From Acidobacteriota bacterium (GTDB lineage Bacteria; Acidobacteriota; Blastocatellia; Pyrinomonadales; Pyrinomonadaceae), in NCBI GenBank assembly GCA_016718135.1, contig JADKEF010000003.1, positions 1 through 64,000 on the forward strand: a DNA stretch of 64,000 nucleotides, in the 5' to 3' direction. The notes beneath the pieces are model-generated. The model did not search any database and had not been told where the DNA came from. It worked only from the letters and a program-made list of their open reading frames with translations. Positions 1-5,221 of this stretch are shown here, piece by piece (within the stretch, counting starts at the first letter, position 1; every line of letters starts with the position of its first letter). The position numbers and the translations under genes were made by a program.

Positions 1-408
1 TATCTCCGCCCACCGCTCCATCACCGAGATCGCCGACACGGTATTTGCAATAAACACCAGCACCTTCGGCCCCGAATTCCGCTACATAAAACACCTAGCC
101 TCCCGCTCCACCCCGATCGCCCCCGACGCCGACGTACTTACGTACAGCCTCGCGGCAATTGAAAATGGAAAATTGAGGAATAGAAAATAGTTCTGAAAAT
201 TCACCATTTACCATTCACAATTCCATTCTCCTTCACCTTCCTCGGTCCGTCCCAAGAATCCGACCACCTCCGCGATTACAAACGCGAAGCCTACGAACAA
301 GACCGCGCCCACCACCGCGAAATAAAAAAGATCGCCCGCCTCAGCGCAAAAGAAGCGATCGTCGAAGGTTTTATGGACGGAAGTTACGGAAGGTATCTGA
401 ACTCGTAA
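1..408 (+). pseudogene. C-terminal gene fragment, interrupted
   Basis: The window opens inside a plus-strand gene. Frame 2 reads ISAHRSITEIADTVFAIN and on to LTYSLA, then meets a stop at 188-190. Coding sense resumes in frame 1 from about 232 (FTFLGPSQESDHLRDY ... GSYGRYLNS) and ends at TAA 406-408. The two parts look like one protein split by an AT-rich insert that shifts the frame. The first part resembles the tail of a P-loop ATPase, but I cannot name the family. The 5' part lies outside the window. Confidence 0.4.
156..231. repeat. AT-rich insert inside a broken gene
   Basis: About 75 bp of low-complexity sequence (purine-rich first half with GAAAATGGAAAATTG, pyrimidine-rich second half with CCATTTACCATTCAC). 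It separates the two coding halves of the gene fragment at 1-408 and changes the frame. Both flanks keep the GC-rich, codon-biased look of coding DNA while the insert does not, so it is probably a small intergenic-type repeat or a slippage product. No perfect inverted or direct repeat bounds it. Confidence 0.4.
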
Positions 409-417
409 TTTTTGTGG

Positions 418-840
418 TCAGATCAGGTCGTCGAGTATGATCACGTCGATAGTAGTTATTCGCCTGAATCCATTATCGTTTGCGATGAGATGCTGACAGC
501 CCGAAGTGATAGCGGTCGCGGCATGGATGGCGTCGGGTGTTTTTAGGTTATGTTTCGCTCGGAGTTCAGCGGCGGCCCGTAGGATATCGGTCGAGATAGG
601 GAATTAGAAAACCTCGCTTCCGGTTAGAAGTTCGTTGTAGGTGTCCGCAAGCTTCGAATCACGATCTCGCAAAGGGCGAACTAGGTTTCGAGCAGCGTTA
701 TCTCGCTAGTAACGATCTGAACTTCGCCCGCCGTGAAAGCTGTCCAGATCGGCTGGAGGTGAAGCCAATAGACGTCGTGTTCTTCGATAGCGTAGATACG
801 TGAGAGCGGTATCAAGATAGAGTCGCCTGCCGCTAGCAAA
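418..840 (-). pseudogene. PIN-domain (VapC-like) toxin, degraded
   Basis: The minus strand reads as a PIN ribonuclease in pieces: LDFASGRRLYLDTAL; then, shifted, YAIEEHDVYWLHLQPIW and FTAGEVQIVTSEITLLET; then DRDSKLADTYNELLTGSEVF, an in-frame stop at 604-606, and ISTDILRAAAELRAKHNLK, TPDAIHAATAI, IANDNGFRRI, ending at 418-420. The acidic PIN residues (D in YLDTA, E in TSEITLLE, D in TPDAIH, D in ANDNGF) remain visible. At least two frame changes and one stop break the frame, so no active toxin is expected. It lies directly downstream of the antitoxin gene at 843-1067, in the usual antitoxin-toxin order. Confidence 0.75.
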
Positions 841-842
841 AT

Positions 843-1067
843 CTAGTCGTCCCACGAGTCCCGCTCCGTCCTGATGTACTCGTCGATCTCAGCGGCGGTG
901 CGACGAGGCGTTACGGCGCGAGCCGCCTCGATGATCTCCAGTGCAGATCGTCGTTTAGGAGACGTCCCTTTCGGAGCCCGCTCCATGATCATCTCAGCTA
1001 ACCGCACCTGATCGCTGACAGGCAACGGCATTACGGATTCTTGATAGATTGTCTCCACGCTTGGCAT
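843..1067 (-). CDS. Antitoxin-like protein of a VapBC-type pair
   Basis: This 74-aa protein is predicted to be the antitoxin partner of the PIN toxin remnant immediately downstream. It starts MPSVETIYQESV, has a central positively charged stretch (PKGTSPKRR) and an acidic C terminus rich in D and E (EIDEYIRTERDSWDD). That suits a DNA-binding N terminus and a toxin-wrapping tail. The stop sits 2-3 bp from the start of the toxin reading frame. With the toxin broken, it is probably an orphan kept by chance or by cross-neutralisation. The exact antitoxin family was not recognised. Confidence 0.65.
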   Translation of the reverse strand: MPSVETIYQESVMPLPVSDQVRLAEMIMERAPKGTSPKRRSALEIIEAARAVTPRRTAAEIDEYIRTERDSWDD

Positions 1068-1109
1068 ACTTTTGGAATATTACCACTAACCCGAAATATA
1101 TTAAATAGG

Positions 1110-1137
1110 AAAAAGCCTCGTCGTCCGTCGAGGAGGA
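1110..1137 (-). terminator. Hairpin terminator after the DUF433 gene
   Basis: On the minus strand a CCTCG/CGAGG stem is followed by five T. It lies just past the stop of the DUF433 gene and before the antitoxin gene, so it separates the two units. The same GCCTCG...CGAGGC module recurs at 4757 and 5168. Confidence 0.55.
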
Positions 1138-1140
1138 TCT

Positions 1141-1353
1141 TCACGCCGCGACTTTCTCCATTTGAGTTTCGGCTTGTTCGAGGTACTCGACCACCTGCTC
1201 GCGGCTGACGGTTGGGAAGCCGTCGATGAAATCGTCGATAGTGTCGCCCGCGGTGAGAAAATCTATCAACGTCTGGATAGGCACGCGTGTTCCGGCGAAT
1301 ACGGGCGTTCCGCCCATGACCTCTTTTGAAATTGATACGACCGAATCCTTCAT
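1141..1353 (-). CDS. DUF433-family antitoxin-like protein
   Basis: A 70-aa protein with the DUF433 signature: MGGTPVFAGTRVPI (residues 13-26), then FLTAGDTIDDFIDGFPTVS and EQVVEYL. DUF433 proteins are small winged-helix-like antitoxins, usually encoded with a DUF5615 PIN-like toxin. No such toxin gene follows: a terminator hairpin comes right after the stop, then another antitoxin gene. It therefore appears to be an orphan antitoxin in a region full of toxin-antitoxin debris. Confidence 0.8.
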   Translation of the reverse strand: MKDSVVSISKEVMGGTPVFAGTRVPIQTLIDFLTAGDTIDDFIDGFPTVSREQVVEYLEQAETQMEKVAA

Positions 1354-1410
1354 GATTCGATATTAAGTCATATCTGCATCAAATCATAGATTATTTGTCA
1401 CCCGCCAAAC

Positions 1411-1439
1411 AAAAAAGCCGCGAACGTTCGCGGGCTTTC
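1411..1439. terminator. Bidirectional hairpin terminator
   Basis: A palindrome around GCGAACGTTCGC, extended by GCC/GGC, is flanked by A6 on the left and CTTT on the right. It works as a terminator mainly on the minus strand. It lies upstream of the DUF433 gene and downstream of the AbrB-like remnant. Confidence 0.55.
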
Positions 1440-1474
1440 CTACTGACTACCGACAACTGACTACCGCCTTCTGC
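1440..1474. repeat. CTGACTAC/ACAACTGAC intergenic simple repeat
   Basis: Degenerate repeats of ACTGACTACCGAC and AACTGACTACCG. The same style (GTCAGTAGTCAG, GTCAGTTGTCAG) appears on the opposite strand at 9470-9510, so this looks like a dispersed intergenic microsatellite-type element of this genome. No coding sense. Confidence 0.4.
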
Positions 1475-1534
1475 CTACCAGCTCTCCCGCGGCAAAACAA
1501 CCCCCACCGAATTCCCCACCGTCGTGATTTTTAG
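1475..1534 (-). pseudogene. AbrB/MazE-like antitoxin N-terminal remnant
   Basis: The minus strand reads LKITTVGNSVGVVLPRESW and then a stop at 1475-1477. This matches the swapped-hairpin SpoVT/AbrB DNA-binding motif (KIT-x-GNS-x-GVVLP) of MazE-type antitoxins. Only about 19 codons survive, without a start codon, so it is the relic of a third toxin-antitoxin locus within 1.1 kb. Confidence 0.6.
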
Positions 1535-1607
1535 CTTAGTCACCATAGTTGGTGATTGTAACGAGAGTTATAACAGGAGGTCAAGAAAAAGAGAGTTGTA
1601 TCGATCC

Positions 1608-1905
1608 TCACCGATACGGCACACAGTGATCAGTGATTTGCTTGACGCAGGACGCAACGTCTTTTTTTATTTCGCCCGCCCAAAACGGATAACGACAAAG
1701 CCGAGTTCACGAAGCTTATCGTTATTCGCCTTATCTCTCGCGATTGTTCTTTCGATCTTAGGAATCCAGTATTCCCGATTCGCCTTAATTCGGGTTTTCT
1801 TCTTTTCCCATTCGAAGCCATGCCAAACTCGCCATCAATAAAGATGACGAGTTTATATCGATTCATAACAATGTCCGGTTTGTCGGGGACCTAAGGCGAG
1901 ACCCA
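1608..1905 (-). pseudogene. Vsr-like endonuclease, frameshifted
   Basis: Three minus-strand frames join into one Vsr-like protein: VPDKPDIVMNRYKLVIFIDG then EF; next WHGFEWEKKKTRIKANREYW and IPKIERTIARDKANNDKL, ELGFVVIRF; then WAGEIKKDVASCVKQITDHC to the stop at 1608-1610. The FIDGEFWHG core (metal and catalytic region) and the NREYW...KIERTIARD helix are typical of very-short-patch repair endonucleases, which nick at T:G mismatches and are often linked to DNA methyltransferases. Two single-base frame changes and a stop upstream of VPDKPD make it non-functional as read. Its 5' end abuts the RAYT element. Confidence 0.7.
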
Positions 1906-1922
1906 GTCAATTCGAATCCGAG

Positions 1923-2600
1923 TGCGGAAGCCCGCACGAAGTAAGGGCGTTCTTAGCCTCGCCGAGCGCGATGTACTTGGAAACTTTGCGACTAAAGCCT
2001 GATGTTGCATAATTGGCAAAAACGTACATGCTGGATGATTACGAATTCGAGATTTTCGAAGGAAACGAGTTTCCGCTCGCCTACCTTTTGACGTTCCGCA
2101 CTTTTGGCACATGGTTACACGGTGACGAACGTGAATCGATAGGTCGGGACGGAAGAAATAATTACGGTGAACCGAGAATTCAGCCGAAACCCGAATTAGA
2201 ATCGGCGATGAGGGAGGAAATGAAGCAACCTCCTTTCATTCTGACAAGACCCATGCGTCAAGTTGTTGAATTGGCTTTTAGAGAAATCTGCCAACGTCGA
2301 GGTTACGGTTTGTCAGCAGTGAATGTAAGAACAAATCACGCTCATGTGGTCATCTCTGCTCAGATGAAGCCCGAACGAATAGCAGACGCATTGAAGGCAA
2401 ACGCAACGAAAATGCTACGAGAGGAATTGCTGATATCTCCGGATACAAAGTGTGGTCACGCGGGCGTAGTCGTAGATATTTATGGAAACCGAGACATGTT
2501 AATGGGGCGATAGATTATGTACTCTACTGCCAGAGTGATCTCCCATTCGACCTTGTTGATTGATGACCAAGAACGCCCTTACTTCGTGCGGGCTTCCGCA
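1923..2600. mobile_element. RAYT element with 32-bp perfect inverted REP ends
   Basis: A 32-bp sequence at 1923-1954 (begins TGCGGAAGCCCGCACGAAG) recurs perfectly in inverted orientation at 2569-2600. Each copy contains a small hairpin, TGCGG-AAGC-CCGCA. Between them lies an IS200-like/RAYT transposase gene. The 678-bp unit therefore has the layout of a REP-associated tyrosine transposase with paired inverted REP (BIME-like) ends. It sits directly upstream of the truncated Vsr-like gene. No further copy of the REP was seen in the window. Confidence 0.75.
2028..2563 (+). pseudogene. REP-associated tyrosine transposase (RAYT), frameshifted
   Basis: The protein belongs to the Y1 (HUH) transposase group: LAYLLTFRTFGTWLHGDERE near the N terminus, and NVRTNHAHVVISA carrying the HxH metal-binding pair, then KPERIADALKANATKMLREE. 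The catalytic Tyr region follows. After about 2447 the frame changes: the continuation WSRGRSRRYLWKPRHVNG, AIDYVLYCQSDLPFDLVD is in the next frame and ends at 2561-2563, whereas the original frame stops at 2511-2513. ATG 2028 is preferred over TTG 2013. As read, the C terminus is lost. RAYTs mobilise short REP sequences, consistent with the flanking inverted repeats. Confidence 0.8.
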
Positions 2601-2627
2601 TTTCGGAACGCACCTTCCCCGCAATAA

Positions 2628-2831
2628 TCATTTCGATTGATTAAAATCTTGTAGTGTAAATTCAATATCCTCAATCCAATGCAATAGGGAGTCTTTTGAT
2701 GAATCGAACTTTGTCTGTAAGCCCTGCGGAATCTGCAACGAAAAGGACTTATCTAGTTTTTTCATTAACAATCGTAATTCGTCGATTTGATTTAATGTTT
2801 CCAAATAATTCGGATTACTCGCGTCGATCAT
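2628..2831 (-). CDS. Hypothetical 67-aa protein
   Basis: No family was recognised. The protein is short and helical, with a heptad-like centre (ETLNQIDELRLLMKKLDKSF) and an acidic, aromatic C terminus. A good Shine-Dalgarno (GGAG, seven bases before ATG) supports the start at 2831. It is the last gene of a minus-strand, AT-rich trio (2628-3657) whose base composition differs from the surrounding chromosome, suggesting acquisition by transfer. Confidence 0.6.
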   Translation of the reverse strand: MIDASNPNYLETLNQIDELRLLMKKLDKSFSLQIPQGLQTKFDSSKDSLLHWIEDIEFTLQDFNQSK

Positions 2832-2897
2832 AGTTTGGTCTCCTTTGCTTTCCCGGGCTTCCGGCGACGCTGGGGCTGAAAAGCGATCGATACTGTA

Positions 2898-3404
2898 TTA
2901 GTAGCCGATAAGTAGAATGCCATTTAATGGAAGAGTTATTCGGTTGCTTATGTACATTGTTTCAAGAAATGTATAGATCTTTTGAAAGTCATCGCCGCCG
3001 CGGTAATCATTTCTGACCGCAATGACTAAATACTCGACACCAAACATCATTGAGGCTTGAAATATGTCCTTCAGGAACTGGTTGTTATCGACGGCTCTTC
3101 CTGCCTCTACTTCAATTACAATTTTACCGTCAGCGGAAAGAGCATCTGCATTAAAAGATTTATCTATTTTGTTATTTAAGCCGAACAGAACCGGGACCTT
3201 TATCTTATTTTCATCCTTTTTACCGGTTTCAACTGTGAAGTTTGTGTCAGATAAATCGGTTCTGAGAATCTCCAGCACTTCATTACTAGAATAGTTGTTT
3301 TCTTCCGAGTTTATTCTTTCAAAATTTCTCTGAAAACACTGAATTATCTCTGCTATGTTTTGAGTTACAGCAATCGACCTTGGAAAAAATTGATACCTAA
3401 GCAT
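2898..3404 (-). CDS. Possible PD-(D/E)XK nuclease-like protein
   Basis: 168 aa. Residues about 85-110 read FNADALSADGKIVIEVEAG, an acidic residue followed by a beta strand with ExE, the arrangement of PD-(D/E)XK-type or BamHI/BglII-like restriction enzymes. A later strand (FGVEYLVIAVRNDYRGG) fits the same fold. The start overlaps the end of the upstream gene by 8 bp, so the two are translationally coupled. No methyltransferase lies next to it. The family is not certain, and the nuclease call rests on this motif and the fold pattern alone. Confidence 0.5.
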   Translation of the reverse strand: MLRYQFFPRSIAVTQNIAEIIQCFQRNFERINSEENNYSSNEVLEILRTDLSDTNFTVETGKKDENKIKVPVLFGLNNKIDKSFNADALSADGKIVIEVEAGRAVDNNQFLKDIFQASMMFGVEYLVIAVRNDYRGGDDFQKIYTFLETMYISNRITLPLNGILLIGY

Positions 3405-3657
3405 ATTTCCTAGTATATCTGGTGGTCTTCAAATGTCTATGATTCACTACTTCCTCTATTCCTAATATTATTTCCGTAAGAAGGATCTTGTCGTCCTCAA
3501 GAAGTTCAAGATTCGAATCGGTAAAAATGTGCAACGAGTCCCCAATACCCATCATTTTTTCAAAGAAGCATGTTTGTTCCAATATTAGATTTGCAACATG
3601 CTTTGTAAAGCCATTTTTGCAATGAACGACCGTTATTAAGTAAAAATCTATCTTCAT
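3397..3657 (-). CDS. Hypothetical 86-aa protein, first gene of AT-rich operon
   Basis: A strong ribosome binding site (GGAGG, six bases before the ATG) supports the start at 3657. The sequence (MKIDFYLITVVHCKNGFTKH...) suggests an alternating beta/alpha fold with an acidic middle (LELLEDDKILLTEIILGIEE) and a basic C terminus. No family was recognised. It overlaps the nuclease-like gene by 8 bp, implying linked function. Confidence 0.55.
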   Translation of the reverse strand: MKIDFYLITVVHCKNGFTKHVANLILEQTCFFEKMMGIGDSLHIFTDSNLELLEDDKILLTEIILGIEEVVNHRHLKTTRYTRKYA

Positions 3658-4060
3658 TTGACCTCCAATTTATCGATATTTCTTTTTTCGTTTTAGAGGC
3701 TGCTATTGTAGCTTCGGTCAAGTTCCGCTAGAAGAGCTAGAGCCTCCTGGCCAATTCCTCGGCGGGATCGCAATTCTTCAGTTCGTTCGCCGAGTTTAGT
3801 AGTGATTGGCACTGGACAAGTATGGTTAAGTGACGACTTTAAGACAACGGACTATAAGTCACGTTCATGCTGTCGATTCGGGATAGTGAATATTCAAGAA
3901 ATGAAAAGCCCCGAGATTGCTCGTGGATACTCGACTCAAGGACTAGCAATGTTAAATCTTGTTGAAATCAAGTCTGCTAATCTGTAAAATCGGTAGAGTG
4001 GGCCTCACTTTACGTCGATTCCACCTCCGAGCCTCCCAAATTAAATCAGCAAGGATATAT
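3658..4060. other. 400-bp gap with a possible restriction-subunit relic
   Basis: No intact gene. On the minus strand, 3693 to about 3805 reads TTKLGERTEELRSRRGIGQE, ALALLAELDRSYNSSL, stop. This loosely resembles the extreme C terminus of type I restriction R subunits (HsdR), but it is too short to be sure. The plus-strand frame at 3802-3987 has no convincing ribosome binding site or protein-like composition. The region also holds the promoter area of the AT-rich operon to its left. Confidence 0.3.
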
Positions 4061-4438
4061 ATGAATCGTATTGACAGAGCTTTGAATCTCGTCGTGCAAG
4101 CCGCTGAACTCGGCGAATACGACTCCAACGTCATTGGTATGGCCGCAGAGGTAATCGCTGAAGTCGAATTTGGTATGACCAAGGCCGCACGGGGTAGTAG
4201 AGATATTGACGGAACTTGGTTCAAGGACGGTCGCGATCACACTGTGCAGGTCAAAGCGTGGTCCGAAGGACGAGTAAAAAAATATCGTCAGTTCACCTAT
4301 TTCCGACTAAAGGAGCAGTCGCTGCCTGACGTGTTGCTGTGCATTTTGGTCTACTCTACGAAACCTGGCTACGAGATCATCTACAATGGGGAGGCGTCAG
4401 CGGTCGGGTATGTTGAAAAAATGGTCGCGACCGCGTAA
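4061..4438 (+). CDS. Possible restriction-endonuclease-fold protein, 125 aa
   Basis: ATG 4061 follows an AAGGA-type site eight bases upstream; the longer frame to 3959 lacks one. The N-terminal helices carry AAELGEYDSNVIGMAAEVIAE, and the core reads ARGSRDIDGTWFKDG ... HTVQVKAWSEGR, with a D-I-D followed by Q-V-K. That is the D...(E/Q)xK pattern of the PD-(D/E)XK fold. A basic stretch (RVKKYRQF) follows. No partner gene was recognised. It may be a small nuclease or a nuclease-like immunity or regulatory protein of the defence-type island. Confidence 0.5.
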   Translation: MNRIDRALNLVVQAAELGEYDSNVIGMAAEVIAEVEFGMTKAARGSRDIDGTWFKDGRDHTVQVKAWSEGRVKKYRQFTYFRLKEQSLPDVLLCILVYSTKPGYEIIYNGEASAVGYVEKMVATA

Positions 4439-4487
4439 TTCGCTTCTCCCATTTGAGACCGTCAGAGGACGTTGCGTCGATTCTTAA

Positions 4488-4874
4488 AAGGGTCGGTGCG
4501 GAGGACGCAATCCGGCCTTCTCGGCCAAGGGTCTCCAAGGTTCAAAGCGTCTCACAAAATCGTGTGCTATTTGCGGCGTTAGTTTTGGGCTCGAAGAATT
4601 CCATTACGGTAAGCGGCTCAACAATTCATATTGTACGGTATGCCGTAAGGCTCACAGCCAGGCATACGTACGCGGAGGCAGTAACGCAACGCGCATTTTT
4701 CGGGAAGAAATGCCAAGAAATGGAAATAGTAATCTGGCCGATCCATCTATCGACCCAAAAAAGCCTCGCCGATCACTCGACGAGGCTTTTTTGTTTCTAA
4801 CTGACGGACGGTTATTGATTGATCCTATTTCATCCCGCCCAGCGCTCGACAAAAACCGATTTTCTACATATTAG
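4488..4874 (+). pseudogene. Cys-rich zinc-ribbon-like reading frame without start
   Basis: Frame 3 is open from 4488 to 4872 and carries SCAICGVSFGLEEFHYGKRL and YCTVCRKAHSQAYVRGG: two CxxC knuckles about 20 residues apart, as in a zinc ribbon or HNH-like protein. There is no ATG/GTG/TTG in a sensible place after the stop at 4485-4487, and the frame runs through the terminator hairpin at 4757. It is therefore probably a relic with lost ends. The overlapping frame from 4453 has less protein-like composition. Confidence 0.35.
4757..4792. terminator. Bidirectional terminator, GCCTCG module copy 2
   Basis: A6-GCCTCG-CCGA / TCGA-CGAGGC-T6: a near-perfect stem with A and T runs on both sides, able to stop transcription in both directions. 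Nearly the same module occurs at 1110 and 5168. Confidence 0.75.
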
Positions 4875-4915
4875 TCATTTAGTAATAATGAAGATGGCGC
4901 ATACTTGCATACCAT

Positions 4916-5128
4916 ATGAAGGAACTGGCCGAAAATCTAATTAAAGCGCAAAACGAAAATGATTTGCCGGCAATGATTCGCATCGCGAACATACTGCAAG
5001 AGCAGTTCGAGCCCGCTTACTACAACCAGCCATTTGTATTCAATGATCCAATCGTCAGGAAGGCCCGTCTCATAGTGCGTAAACTCCAGCGGGCTGAGTG
5101 CCTAAAAAAAAAAAAAAAAAAAAAATAG
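4916..5128 (+). CDS. Hypothetical 70-aa protein ending in poly-Lys
   Basis: MKELAENLIKAQNENDLPAM... is a helical, acidic-to-neutral small protein with no recognised family. Its last codons run through a 22-A homopolymer (5104-5125), giving CLKKKKKKK before TAG. The A-run decides where the frame ends, so the true C terminus depends on its exact length. A terminator hairpin follows at 5168. Reality as a gene is moderate: codon use is plausible, but no clear ribosome binding site is seen. Confidence 0.45.
   Translation: MKELAENLIKAQNENDLPAMIRIANILQEQFEPAYYNQPFVFNDPIVRKARLIVRKLQRAECLKKKKKKK
5104..5125 (+). repeat. 22-nt poly-A homopolymer
   Basis: Twenty-two consecutive A bases at the 3' end of the small gene at 4916. 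This is far longer than any other homopolymer in the window, and such tracts are prone to slippage and sequencing error. Confidence 0.9.
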
Positions 5129-5167
5129 TGGAGGCTTGCCGTCACTGGGGAAAAACGTCGTTAATGA

Positions 5168-5201
5168 GAAAAGCCTCGCCGATTTCTCGACGAGGCTTTC
5201 T
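5168..5201. terminator. Terminator hairpin, GCCTCG module copy 3
   Basis: AAAAGCCTCG-CCGA...TCGA-CGAGGCTTT, the same module as at 4757 with a different loop. It sits between the convergent ends of the 70-aa gene and the radical SAM gene, so it probably terminates both. Confidence 0.75.
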
Positions 5202-5221
5202 ATTTCTAACTAGCCAACAGC

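Noticed and set aside
1524..1841. 105-aa plus-strand frame
   Set aside because: Lies opposite the Vsr-like relic, whose joined frames explain the sequence much better.
1905..1925. TTCGAATCC-like string resembling a tRNA T-loop
   Set aside because: No acceptor, D or anticodon stems around it; it is part of the Vsr-like coding relic.
1891..2112. 73-aa minus-strand frame spanning the left REP
   Set aside because: Crosses the inverted repeat and the start of the transposase gene; only its C terminus belongs to the Vsr-like relic.
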